The notes under the pieces: generated by a model
Told to the model about the DNA's origin: nothing
Databases searched by the model: none
What the model saw: only the letters and a program-made list of their open reading frames with translations
Position numbers and translations under genes: made by a program
In this document: positions 12,055 to 21,949 of the stretch, in pieces
Layout of the letters: the number at the start of each line of letters is the position of its first letter
Position numbering within the stretch: the first letter of the stretch is position 1
From: Halicephalobus mephisto
Taxonomy: Eukaryota > Nematoda > Chromadorea > Rhabditida > Panagrolaimidae
Reading direction: 5' to 3'
Assembly: GCA_009193035.1 (NCBI GenBank)
Contig: SWDT01000007.1
Location: 795,150-859,149, forward strand
DNA length: 64,000 nucleotides

Positions 12055-12690
12055 CAAAAATTGTGAAAAAGTAATTTTCACGGTTATTTACGTCATACAG
12101 TAGTCGATTACATTTTGATTTTTTTGGAAGTTTAAGTATATAGATTTGAGGTAATACAGTAATTTGTTACTTTCTGTATATTACTGTAGTTGGAAAAATA
12201 AGTTTTCAAAAAATTCATTTTTAATAATTATTTATGTCATACAGTAATCGATTTTTAGAAGTTTAGTATTTCAATATAAGGTGATACAGTAATTTATTAC
12301 TTTCTGTATATTACTGTAGTTGAAAAAAATTTTTAAAATCTTTTTTAATAATCATTTATGCCCTACAGTAATCGATTTTTTAGAAGTTTAATAATCCAAA
12401 ATCCACGTGATACAGTAATTTGTCATTATCTAAATTAAATTAATATAGCTGAAAAATAATTTAAAAAGATTTATTAAAAAATTTTTTTCTAAATATTTTT
12501 AATAAATTTTTTTTTGAATATTTTTAATGAAAATTTTTTTTAATATTTTTAACGTTTTTTTTGAATATTTTTAATGAAAATTTTTTTGAATATTTTTAAC
12601 AAAAATTTTTTTGAATATTTTTAATGAAAATTTTTTTTAATATTTTTAACAAGTTTTTTTGAATATTTTTAACAAGTTTTTTTTAATATT
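12055..12690. repeat. Two adjacent arrays: ~125-base and ~26-base units
   Basis: 12055-12440 holds three units sharing ATTTATGTCATACAGTAATC and TGATACAGTAATTTGTTACT. 12480-12690 holds about eight units of GAATATTTTTAACAAAAATT. 12700-13140 is unique AT-rich DNA in which I see no gene. Confidence 0.65.
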
Positions 12691-13179
12691 TGAATATTGT
12701 AGTTGTTAATCACGCTTCATTGTTTAGTTTCAATTACTCAGATTTTAATTAAACAGTAAATTATCACTACAATTTTCGTCATATCATTGAAAAAATAAAT
12801 GATTCATAAGACAAAATTTAAAAAAGGAATAATTTTTGCAAATTTTTACATATTTTTACATATTTAATAAAAATTTAAAAATTAAATTTCGAAAATTTAT
12901 AAAAATTCAAACAAAATTTATTTTTTTTAAAATTGGAAATTTTTAATTTTGACAACTTTGATCGAAAATTTACAGTACTCTTCGAACGTTATTTCGACAT
13001 TTGTCGAAAATATTTTCTATCAAAAAACCTCCAAAACGATAAATCATTGTCGACAAAGGAAATTTGATAAAACCGTTTTTTTGATAATCAATATCTTTGT
13101 TTTTTTGTCATTTTGAACTATTTCATCGTTTATTATTAGTTGTTTTATGTTGGATCGGACACTCCATTCTTAGTGGAAA

Positions 13180-13432
13180 GTGGAACCGACAAGGAGCGTT
13201 TGGTCTTGAACGGATTTGTTTAGTATCAACAAGGAGAACTTGGTCTTAAATGGATTTTTTTTAGTATCGAGAAGGAGAGCTTGGTCTTAAATGGATTTTT
13301 TCAGTATCAACAAGGAGCGTTTGGTCCTGAACGGATTCCTTTAGTATCAACAAGGAGTGATTGGTCTCAAACGGATTTTTTTAGTATCGAGAGGGAGTGG
13401 TTGGTCTCAAATGGATTCCTTTAGCACTAACA
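13180..13432. repeat. ~46-base minisatellite, about six units
   Basis: The repeating unit reads roughly AACAAGGAGCGTTTGGTCTT then GAACGGATTTTTTTAGTATC, with GAACTTGG, GAGCTTGG, GTGATTGG and GTGGTTGG variants. It lies about 200 bases upstream of the first DXO-like gene. The open frame at 13397-13624 overlaps its end and is not supported as a gene. Confidence 0.75.
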
Positions 13433-13633
13433 AGAGAACATACAGTTCCTCTTGACTGGAATTATCATGTTTTGTTGTGTGTGTCGAATATCATACAGAT
13501 TTTGCGTTGTGCCTTAGGCGTCTATTATGTAAACCTTTTATATGATTTCTACTTCGGCATTAGTACGCGGACCATTCGGAGTGACAGATTCAGCATGTTA
13601 GTTTTTAATCATTATTATTTTTAAAATTGCCAA

Positions 13634-14889
13634 ATGTCACTTTGTCAAATCCCAATTTCAACTCCGATGGAATTTGAAGTAAATCCGATTCTTGTCGATG
13701 ATATTTTCATCAATGAAGACAGGAAAGTAACCATCGGAAGACAGAATCGTTTTTTTTTTAAATTTATTTCGACAAACTTCATAAACATAGAAAAATCAGT
13801 CAATTTTAACTTGGATAAAGAACTCAACGAATTTGTCAGCAGATCGATATCCCACGGAATCGACCATATTCTGGATTATGTCATCAAGAAATCCAAAAAT
13901 TTCCGTAAAAATAACTTAAAACAGATGATTATTTACATTCGTAATCCTATTTTGTGGATAATTATATACACAAAAAAATTGTAATTTTTACTTTAGTAAC
14001 AAACGTAAAAAATACGTGATTTTGTAACAGTTGTCAAATTCGGTAAATATGTAACGTAGTTTTTGCAGCTTTCGTAAATATTTAATATTTGTAACAAAAA
14101 CCACAACGCATTTAATATGAAAGCTATATTCAGCTATATATAAAGGCCACTGAACTTTTAAGAACAAAATGTAACAGAATTGTTTTGATTTTCATAATCA
14201 TACAGCATTTATAACAATCATTACAACATGTTCATTATTTTAAAGTCATAATATTTAATAAAAGTTGTATTCAGCTATATATAAAGACCACTGAACTTCT
14301 TGTAATGAAATATAATAGGATTGTTTTGATTTCCATAATCATATAGCATTTATAACAATAATTACAACATGTTCATTAATTCAAAGTCATAATATTTAAT
14401 AAAAGTTGTATTCAATAACATATAAAGACCACTGAGCCTTTCGTAATAAAACTTCACGTATTTTTTTACATAATATATTACGTAAAAGTTGCAATTCTTT
14501 TCTAAATAGCGCAATTCGCTGGTAGATCCAGAATAAATTCGCAGGGATCGAATATCTCGTGATAGGAATAAAAAACAACAAAGGATTCGTGGAGAAGTTG
14601 GAGAAAGTAGACATGAACGAGATCAAGGAGAGATATCCACAGTGGAAAACGGTTATTTCCCTCAGAGCAGCTCAACACACTTTGAATCAAGTCAAAAAAG
14701 TACAATGAAGTTATAGCACCAGACCAATTGATGGTTATTGAAAGAAGATCAGAAGAGGACGATATCTGGTACGAAATTATATGTGCTGAATCACTGGAGA
14801 AGCATGTTCTAACTTCTGAATTCAGAACCAAATTCGCACAGACCGGCAATATTGTTGAGGACTTTGCAAATTTGAAACCTGATAAGTAG
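13634..14889 (+). pseudogene. Disrupted DXO/RAI1 (Dom3)-family gene, 5' paralog
   Basis: The N-terminal piece (13634-13924) encodes a start-to-NFNLDKEL...SHGIDHILDYVIKKSK segment that parallels the N-terminal region of the intact paralog at 15143 and the RLDHLL segment of DXO. The C-terminal piece (14545-14889, after TTCGCAG) encodes VIGIKNNKGFVEKLEK..., which parallels the DXO region around AGFRNPDGFV, and runs to a stop at 14887. Between them the catalytic core (GYxFE, ExD and ExK motifs) is absent and is replaced by ~620 bases of repeat. The C-terminal piece needs a one-base shift at a six-A run (14694-14699) to stay open, and the splice donor present in the paralog is missing after NNLKQ. 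The active domain cannot be made from this locus; short products remain possible. Confidence 0.65.
13985..14470. repeat. Repeat insertion inside the DXO-like pseudogene
   Basis: Opens with TATACACAAAAAAATTG-type sequence like the termini of the small inverted-repeat elements, then carries three ~141-base tandem units, each with AGCTATATATAAAGACCACT or a close variant and CATAATCATATAGCATTTAT. It sits exactly where the first intron and the catalytic exons would be. Confidence 0.6.
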
Positions 14890-15142
14890 AGATCATTTCT
14901 GAATCGCATTTGAGAGCAAATATTGGTTATAAGCCCTATTGTAAATATCTATGTTGCTTGAGAAATAAAAAATTTGAAAATAACTTTTAAATTGAACTCA
15001 ATGGGGAGTAGTGAAGAAGAGATAAGAGCTGCTGTCAGTTGACAGATTCAAAAAGTATAATGTCACACTTATCATTCCTTATATTGCAACTTTCGATCAG
15101 CGCGTGATATTCAAACATTCGTCTATCTAATAATTCTATCAA

Positions 15143-16377
15143 ATGACTAATGAAAAATGGATCAGTTCTCCCAGAATCCAGCAAAGAGTAAGTGAGCCTT
15201 CTTACATTCAACGAGGAATATGTAAATTGTCCACGAATCAACGATCTAATGCTACAGTAACCCCTATGGGTGATTATTATTTACACACAGACAATACGAT
15301 CACCCTTGGAAGACGTCACCACAAGAAATTACGGGATGAACTGTCGGCGAAATTTAAGAAGACAGGCGAAATGAAGGTTGATTTCAACTTGACAGAATTG
15401 AAGTCAAAATACAACTTTCGTCTTCGGCCGTTAGATGAAGGATTGGATCATATTCAAGACTATATTATCGAGAAATCTAAAGAGAATAAAACTACTAATT
15501 TAAACAAGGTGGGTCTGAGGATTTTAAATATGAAGATCAACATCACCGATTTCAGCTTCTTCACGGAGCTCAAATAGTCTGTAGCCGAAGAACCCTCAAA
15601 GTTCTGGGTAGTTCGCCGTATGTTCCTTGGGGTTGGTCGTTTGCGATTGAGAAATACCATGATATATTTTTCCTCAAAGAACTTGGACAAACGGAACATA
15701 AATGTATACTTAACGACAATACATGTTTCGGTTTTATATTTGAAGAACTGATATTTTCTTCTAATGGAAAAGTATGAGTTTTTAATAACCATATAATCAT
15801 AATGAGTTTTCAGCCTCCTCCTATAGGTGGTACAATTTCAACTTTTGAAAAAATGTACGTTGCTACTTTGACTCGATTATCGCACATCAACACGAAAGAT
15901 AAAGGAATCAATGTCTTCGCCACTGCATCTATAGATGGACTAGATGGAGACGGAAAATACATAGAAGCGAAGACAAGTAGCTTAGATAACAATCAACCGA
16001 AAATAACATTAGAGTGGTGGCTCCAGAGTAAATTTGCCTCCATAGAAACCATCATCCAAGGCATCAAGATCACAGAAGACAACACAACAAAAATAAAAGA
16101 TATTAGAAAAGTAAATCTTGTCGATTTGAACCTTATATGCAACAAATGGGAAGGAAATATCTGTTGTGGAGCAATTCACCAAATCTTCGCTGCAATCATA
16201 TCTAACTATGACGATTTCATCAACGACATAAAGAGCAAGAGGCAAATGGAAGATCAGCCACGGATTATACTCATGAAAACAGGTAAACAATCACCCAACA
16301 TCATGTTTGAAGAAGATCGAAGACCCTTCCCGATTTTGAAACCAGAATTCAAAAATCGATTTCCAGAAACCAAATAA
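15143..16377 (+). CDS. DXO/RAI1 (Dom3)-family decapping nuclease-like protein (3 exons)
   Basis: Exons 15143-15508, 15556-15771 and 15814-16377, joined by 47- and 42-base introns with GT...TTTCAG ends, all phase 0, giving 381 residues, near the usual length of the family. DXO proteins remove incomplete or non-canonical RNA 5' caps and degrade the RNA 5'-3'. Landmarks: GLDHIQDYI in the N-terminal part, IVCSRRTLKVLGSSPY (the VxxRGxLTKLLxTPY region) at 129-144, GFIFEEL (motif GYxFE, Glu185), SID (expected GEVD, so Ser233 and Asp235), YIEAKTS (ExK, Glu245 and Lys247) and LEWWLQS (Gln265). The Glu that helps bind metal in GEVD is therefore Ser. Activity may be reduced or lost. Nematodes are known to carry expanded, diverging sets of this family. 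Family assignment is fairly secure; activity is not. Confidence 0.75.
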
Positions 16378-16466
16378 TTTTGGAAAAATTCAATTTTTCT
16401 TCTGAACTATTGTATTAAATAAGGAAAGTAAAAACTTCTAGTGGAAAACGGATTTGAATGGGTTAA

Positions 16467-16825
16467 TACAGTAGAATTTGGATATAAGATACCTCTGCTA
16501 TAACATATTTCACGTTATACCATACGGTCTGAGTGAGTGTGTTTGGTTAGTCTGCCTTCAAATTTACCCCCGCTATGATATATCCTTTCTTATAACATAC
16601 ACTTTGCCCGGTTTCAATGAGGTATCTTATATCCAAGTTCTACTGTACAATAGAATTTGGATACAGATACCTCTGCTATAACATATTTCACGTTATACCA
16701 TACTGTCTGAGTGAGTGAGTTTGGTTAGTATGCCTTCAAATTTACCCCAGCTATGATATATCCTTTGTTATAACATAAACTTTGCCCGGTTTCAATGAGG
16801 TATCTTATATCCAAGTTCTACTGTA
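16467..16825. mobile_element. Tandem pair of ~180-base inverted-repeat elements
   Basis: Two copies (16467-16647 and about 16644-16825) each start TACAGTAGAATTTGGATA-like and end with the complement TATCCAAGTTCTACTGTA. Terminal inverted repeats are about 27 bases (…TTGGATATAAGATACCT / AGGTATCTTATATCCAA…), and the junction shares TACTGTACA. The copies differ at few positions, so the duplication is recent. The open frame at 16478-16681 lies inside and is not a gene. Confidence 0.8.
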
Positions 16826-17156
16826 GAAGATCTTGAAATCATTGTTGCGGATGTTTTTCAGGATAATGTTTACACTGTCATATATTTTCTACTTGTGTAT
16901 ACTACTAAAAATATAAACTTATTATGTTTCATATTGTTGGATCGCGGCAAAAAATGAATGATTGTCGCTCCATTATGTAACTGACATGGTTTCTCAAAAT
17001 CGATCAGAATAGGTGCAAAAACCAAACAAAATGATCAGTTGTATGCATCTTCCTAGTTGTGATTTACTTTGTATATTATTTTTATATTGTTATATCGATG
17101 TATCTACTGACTATTGCATAAGCAAGTCGAGTTTCGGAAGAAAATATTCTAGGTAC

Positions 17157-17320
17157 TACACATACAAAAAAAGCGTAACTTTCGGCACAGTAACAAATTC
17201 AAATCGTCACTATTACTTTCAATTTTCGTCACAAATGTCAAATATTTACGAAAAATGTGGCGATTGTGTCACATTTCGCAATTGTTACGAGGCTAGAAGT
17301 TACACTTTTTTGTGTGTATA
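17157..17320. mobile_element. 164-base MITE-like element with ~24-base TIRs
   Basis: The left end TACACATACAAAAAAAGCGT and the right end ACACTTTTTTGTGTGTATA are inverted complements continuing through GTAACTT/AAGTTAC. Internal halves are also complementary (GTCACTATTACTTTCAATTT-type content against GCGATTGTGTCACATTTCGC), so the whole element could fold. No coding. Confidence 0.7.
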
Positions 17321-17507
17321 CAGCGGACATACTATGTAATATACCGCGTGTTAACTAGTTAATTAATATATAAAATTATTGTCTTTGATCTTATTATTGT
17401 TTGGGTAAGTAAAAAACTCTCATATCCCTCATCTCTCACGCAACCACACCGGTTCAAATTGATTTAACAAAGTATTTATACAACAACCGTAATTAATTTA
17501 AATCTTT

Positions 17508-17800
17508 TCAACAAAAAAAGAAGAATAATCTTCTGAACTTTTTCCTATTTTCAACATCCCGATAATCCAGCTGTCTCCAAGAACATTCAGAAATGTTACC
17601 TAACGATGCTGCTATATTCGCAGAATAAAGCTCCCGAATGAAGTTTGATTGCGTGCACGATTGAATGTTTCGAAAACCACGAAAATCGAGATTCGGAAAT
17701 AACAAAGCCTGAATGATGACTTCAACGGACTCGTTTCCTGATTCTAGTTTTCCTGAATGAGATCTCGATGATCCTCATGGATATAATTATTACTAGCATG
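17508..17800 (-). pseudogene. Possible relic coding exon, family not recognised
   Basis: On the minus strand a frame reads ESGNESVEVIIQALLFPNLD then FRGFRNIQSC... to RKKFRRLF and a stop at 17508. Just upstream another frame reads YADHASNNYIHEDHRDLIQEN, ends in a stop and seems to continue the same protein one base out of phase at about 17742. An acceptor TTATGCAG lies before it. Low-complexity bias is absent, so I read it as a gene fragment with a frameshift. No function is offered. Confidence 0.3.
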
Positions 17801-17839
17801 ATCTGCATAAAGAATTCAGTTTTTTGTATCATCAAAATT

Positions 17840-18463
17840 GGAATTCAGAGTTTGAAATTTAAATTCGAAATTTTTCGTGTTAAGAAACATTTGTGAATTT
17901 TTTTATTTTAAAACTGTTTCATCTAAATTGATAGTTGAAAATTAGCTAGATCCTTCTAATTCAAACATCATCCATAAGTTGCGTCTTAACACGGAAAATC
18001 CAAACTTCGACTTCGAACTTTGAATGTCCATTTTGACAATAGAAAACAAATATTTTTATAAATTAATTTTTGACGAAATTTTCTCCAAGATCTGGATTAC
18101 GTTTTTTGTTTTAGAAATCCAGATATTGCTTTTCTTCTAACCAAATGAAAAATAGATTTCCGGATAGTATTGGAGATAAATCATTTTCTTTTTTTCAAGA
18201 AAAGAAAGAACCGATAAACATTCCGCAAAATAACGATTTACATTGATAAACATTTGCTTAATTAGTTCCAAAACAGGATTATAATCCTCTTAATAGATTA
18301 ATAATATCCCTTTCACTTCAATTTTACGAAAAAATTAACTAAGATCATAATTAAGAATATTTTTAGCTGATCATAAACTTATGAAGTTCAAATGAAAAAA
18401 TTACTTCAAAAATGAATAAATATTCCTTAAGAAACTTTTTATAATCTAATCATACTTGTTCAG
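17840..18463. other. Unique AT-rich spacer
   Basis: No tandem array and no convincing frame. It contains a modest inverted similarity between TTCGTGTTAAGAAACATTTG near 17874 and the complement of CGTCTTAACACGGAAAATCC near 17980, flanking about 100 bases. Confidence 0.35.
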
Positions 18464-18583
18464 AATTGGGTATCCGCAGGTAGATGTTACAACGGCTTTA
18501 CTACTAGTATCTATGTTGGTAGTACACAAGGATGCTATATTTCTCATCTTCCTCACGAACCAGTTCGGTCCACGATGATCTAG
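18464..18583 (+). CDS. Possible terminal exon, unknown product
   Basis: After a TTGTTCAG acceptor there are 39 codons, open to a TAG at 18581: NWVSAGRCYNGFTTSIYVGS then TQGCYISHLPHEPVRSTMI. The two Cys and mixed composition look protein-like, but the opposite strand is also open across the same bases and no partner exon was found. It may be a relic. Confidence 0.25.
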   Translation, partial: NWVSAGRCYNGFTTSIYVGSTQGCYISHLPHEPVRSTMI

Positions 18584-18590
18584 CACACAA

Positions 18591-18873
18591 TACACAAAAA
18601 ATATACATTAAAAGGGTTATAATGTATCGATGCATAAAATATAATGTGTATGATATAGAGCTGTTACAATACATTGGTACATTGAGTACAATGCACCGAT
18701 ATTAACTTAATGCATCAGTATATAAATTACAATATACCCCATATATCAGAGTCGTTTTAACGTATCCGTACATTAAATATAATGTATCAATATTACATTT
18801 AACGTACCCCATCTATCAGAGTCGTTTTAACGTATCCATAGATTATATATCATGTATCCTTTCTTGTGTGTAT
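18591..18873. mobile_element. Element with ACACAAAAAA termini filled by ATGTATCGAT satellite
   Basis: Bounded by TACACAAAAAATATACAT and ATGTATCCTTTCTTGTGTGTA, which are inverted complements with one or two mismatches. The interior is the same satellite as at 1620-2560 and 23760-25080. This suggests the satellite spread, or expanded, inside a small TIR element. 18880-19440 is unique DNA without a supported gene; the frame at 19236-19421 has no start context or partner exon that I trust. Confidence 0.55.
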
Positions 18874-19448
18874 AATCAGTTAATTAAGCTATCTATTAAA
18901 TAAAAATCATTATCAAAATACATCCCAAAGTTATATGTCAATTCAATTTAGACCGAGCTGATGATATAATTTTAAATATCAAGCATTTCCATTTGTCTTG
19001 GGCATTCTTTTCTCAAAGATGTAATGGATCACATACATTATCAAAAATGACAGAACCCAGATTAAAGAAACTTTTTAATTGAATTGCTCAGATTTGGGAA
19101 ATTTAAATCTCAAAATTCACACTCGTAACTACTCAACTACCATTTTTAAAAATTAATATAATTTTTAAAATACTATATTTTGACCAAAGTACGATTCTTA
19201 AAAGTCAAATTTTTTTCAAAAATTAATGCGAATTTTTGCAAACTTGCCTTGACCTAAGTGTCTTCAAAGATCCAAAACTTTCAAAATCAATCATTAATCT
19301 AATTTCGATTTTGTTTTTACTTAAAAAAGTAGATCACATTCGACGAAGAGAAATCTGTTCATCGATCAAACCCACACATTTTCATTTGAAATACCAGAAA
19401 ATCGGTTTTTATTCTTTTTAGATCAAATCGCCGAGAGGTCAAATTTTC

Positions 19449-19457
19449 TATATAAAA
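19449..19457 (+). promoter_or_regulatory. TATA-like box of the small secreted peptide gene
   Basis: CTATATAAAAG lies about 40 bases upstream of the ATG at 19496, an ordinary distance for a short 5' UTR. The ATG context is AGAAAAATGA, A-rich as is usual for nematodes. Confidence 0.5.
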
Positions 19458-19495
19458 GACTTCCATATCGTTTCAAAAATATCAAATCTAGAAAA

Positions 19496-19699
19496 ATGAA
19501 ATTTTTCTCTGTTCTTTTATTACTTGTCTTCATTATCGCCACAGAATCCCAATATTACGGATACTACGGCTACCCATCATACTACGGAGGATACGGCTAC
19601 GGTGGCTATCCAGGATACTATCATCACCATCACCATGGTTACGGCTACGGTAGACGTTGGGGTTACGGTGGCAGACGTTGGGGAAGATATTGGGGATAA
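19496..19699 (+). CDS. Small secreted Gly/Tyr/Arg-rich peptide (antimicrobial-like)
   Basis: Single exon, 67 residues. Residues 1-18 form a signal peptide (MKFFSVLLLLVFIIATES), predicted to be cut before QYYGYYGY. The mature part is built of YGGYGYGGYPGYY modules, then five His in a row, then a basic aromatic tail with repeated GRRWG. No Cys. The layout resembles the YGG-rich nematode peptides induced in the epidermis by infection or wounding (nlp-29/cnc type), so a secreted defence or cuticle-associated role is an inference from composition. Similar low-complexity Gly/Tyr peptides also occur in cuticle and eggshell. The His cluster, which could bind metal, is unusual in this context. A TATA box upstream and AATAAA downstream frame a compact gene. 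Confidence 0.75.
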   Translation: MKFFSVLLLLVFIIATESQYYGYYGYPSYYGGYGYGGYPGYYHHHHHGYGYGRRWGYGGRRWGRYWG

Positions 19700-19735
19700 T
19701 TTTATTTCACATAACATATTTCATTGAAAACTGTA

Positions 19736-19741
19736 AATAAA
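19736..19741 (+). terminator. Poly(A) signal of the small peptide gene
   Basis: AATAAA within TGTAAATAAAATTTTC, about 37 bases after the stop codon. Confidence 0.6.
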
Positions 19742-19897
19742 ATTTTCTATGAGATACTTTCGAGCTAGGAAAACTGATTTTTTCGGGATAATATCCAGGT
19801 GTGACTCGTAATCGTTAAATTACCCCTTTTGAAAAAACTCCCGATATGAAAACTACTTCAAGAATGTTCGATGAAACAGGAAATACTCTAGAAAGAC

Positions 19898-21949
19898 TCA
19901 AGAAATCAGATTCAGGAATACAAGAACATTCGTTGCTTTCGTACTTATGTAACTAACTACTTCGTTGAAAATACTCGAATTGTTTTTCCTGTTGGAATTT
20001 TCAAAATGCTCTTTGTGATACGAATTCAGAAGATGAAATCCAGCTCCCAGAGCCCAGCTCACTTCCATATCCCGTACTTTTTTCGTCAACTAAAATAACT
20101 TTCCCTTAAAAATCATTATCAAACAAAACTCACATGAATATTTTTCTCATCTCCAAGTCCATAACCACTTGACAATAAAGAGTAAATATACGTTAAATCC
20201 ATACATAACCATGGCTTCCAGTGTTCTGATCCAATTTCATCCGGTTTCATTTTGCAAGCTTGTTCAGCTGCTATTCTGAATTGCCTTAATTGAATCCATC
20301 CTCCTTTTGTCTTTGGTTCTGTCCTGACCATCCCCACCTGGATTCCTCTGTCATAAAAATACGAAAATGCAAAAATCGGCAAATTGTTCAAGTTTTCAAT
20401 TTTGGTTACTTTAGTGACATTTTCGACAAAATGACTGGCTTGTTCTAGACATTTTTCAAAAGAAGTTTCTTCTGATGGAAAAACTTTGAAGGTTCTTCCG
20501 GCGTATTTCCACTTTTCGATAGTGATTCCTCGAGGAAGACAATGAGTCCGTAACAATGTCGAATCATCTCCGTCGATGAGAGAAGCAATACTTAATCTTG
20601 CTGCGATTAAGCCATTGCCAAGATAACTAAAAAATTACTTTAAACACAATCTTCTTGCAATCCAAACCTGTGAGAATACAGTTCGAATTCTTTCCCAAAT
20701 ATGTTCACTTGATGAGATCTATCTCCTTCGATGTAAGATCCTTGTAGATTGAAGGTGATTTGAGTCGATCCTCCACCCAAATCCAGGGCAACTGCTGTTC
20801 TGTCTTCTGTATCCTCTTCAATGAAGCTCAATTTTCCAGTCAAAAAGTTCAAGGTGAACCAAGCGAAGATTCCTTCATCTCGTCCACTGAGAATTCCAAC
20901 AGCTTCATCCCCCAGAAGCAATCCTGACGCCTCTACTACTTGTCTTACCTGAAATTAAAGCCCATATCAATCTCCATCGTTAATCAACTTACATGAGTCA
21001 AAATTTCATCCGCTTCGATTTTGGGCAGCAATCTAAGACCAGCGGTTGCTTGTAGGATGATTGGCGTGTGAGGGACCAGTCGCTCCGGAATGACAGATAT
21101 AGCATGAGACAGAAGTATCTCGACACTTGAAGCTGCTCCAACAGGGTTATCAGCAAAAGACGACAGTCCTGGTTTCACCTAAAAGATAAAAAGCAATAAG
21201 GCAGAGAAATGAAAGTTAATTGAAAACATTTAGTTGGTTAAATATCTCTATATTGTACGATATTTGTGCAGAGGTAATTTGCAATCATGTGTAACTGAGT
21301 TTGCTCAAGATCTAGGAGCTGGTAACTACAGTATTGGTAAATTGGATTCTAAGCCTAATCTATGGTAGGGTTGCAATCCAACGAAATTTGATCTTAATTG
21401 AACACAATAAACGTCATTGTACTTTTGTAACTGCAGGCAAAAGTGGTCCACGTTGATTGTGCTCAATAATAATCAGCTTTCGTTGGATTACAATCTTCCC
21501 GTCAATTCCGTTCAGAATCTCATATATGAATACCACAGTTAACACCTCTTATACGGCGATTACATTTAAATACGATTTTAAATTACCTATGATACTTGTA
21601 AGCAAACCTTGTTCAGAATGAAGAATGAAAAATAGGGAATCAAAAAACTTACTTCTTTGAAGATCTCTCGCAGTAATTCAAACGGTTCTGGAGCTCCGTC
21701 GATGGAATGCTTGAATTCGAACAAATGCAGACGTGTGCCTGTCGAGCCGGCGTCTATAACGGCGGCGTAGAACCTAGGTTCGTTCGCTTCCTAAAGTTGA
21801 TATATCAAATTTAGAAATTTCAAATGAAAACCAACCTCAATGACAAGTTCCGGAGATAATTCGTCCTTAATTTCCTCAGATATCTCGACTTCTGGATCTC
21901 CTCTAGCAAATACGATCAAAAATAACGCAAAAATGGAATGCATCTCCAT
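19898..21949 (-). CDS. uda-1: UDA-1/ENTPD5-type nucleoside diphosphatase (6 exons)
   Basis: Exons on the minus strand: 21949-21836, 21790-21653, 21178-20993, 20948-20668, 20626-20134 and 20089-19898; phases agree, giving about 467 residues. A signal peptide (MEMHSIFALFLIVFARG) starts the chosen ATG; the frame is open further up to 22063 but that extension would bury the signal. Apyrase regions are all present: DAGSTGTR, ATAGLR, GRDEGIFAW, DLGGGSTQITF and LCMDLTYIY...GYGLG. The end LTKKVRDMEVSWALGAGFHL matches the ENTPD5/6 C-terminus closely, so this is the soluble lumenal type that hydrolyses UDP or GDP in the ER/Golgi and so supports glycosylation by sugar-nucleotide exchange. Exons 4 and 5 are split by a 41-base intron at YSH|SYLG. 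The last ~40 residues after the conserved end are low-similarity. Confidence 0.9.
21370..21495. mobile_element. 126-base inverted-repeat element in uda-1 intron 2
   Basis: GTTGCAATCCAACGAAA at the left and TTTCGTTGGATTACAATC at the right are complements. The similarity continues inward (TTAATTGAACACAATAAACG against CGTTGATTGTGCTCAATAAT). MITE-like, no coding. Confidence 0.7.

Noticed and set aside
16478..17339. Short plus-strand frames at 16478-16681 and 17013-17339
   Set aside because: The first lies wholly within a tandem MITE pair. The second runs across a TIR element and lacks splice or family support.
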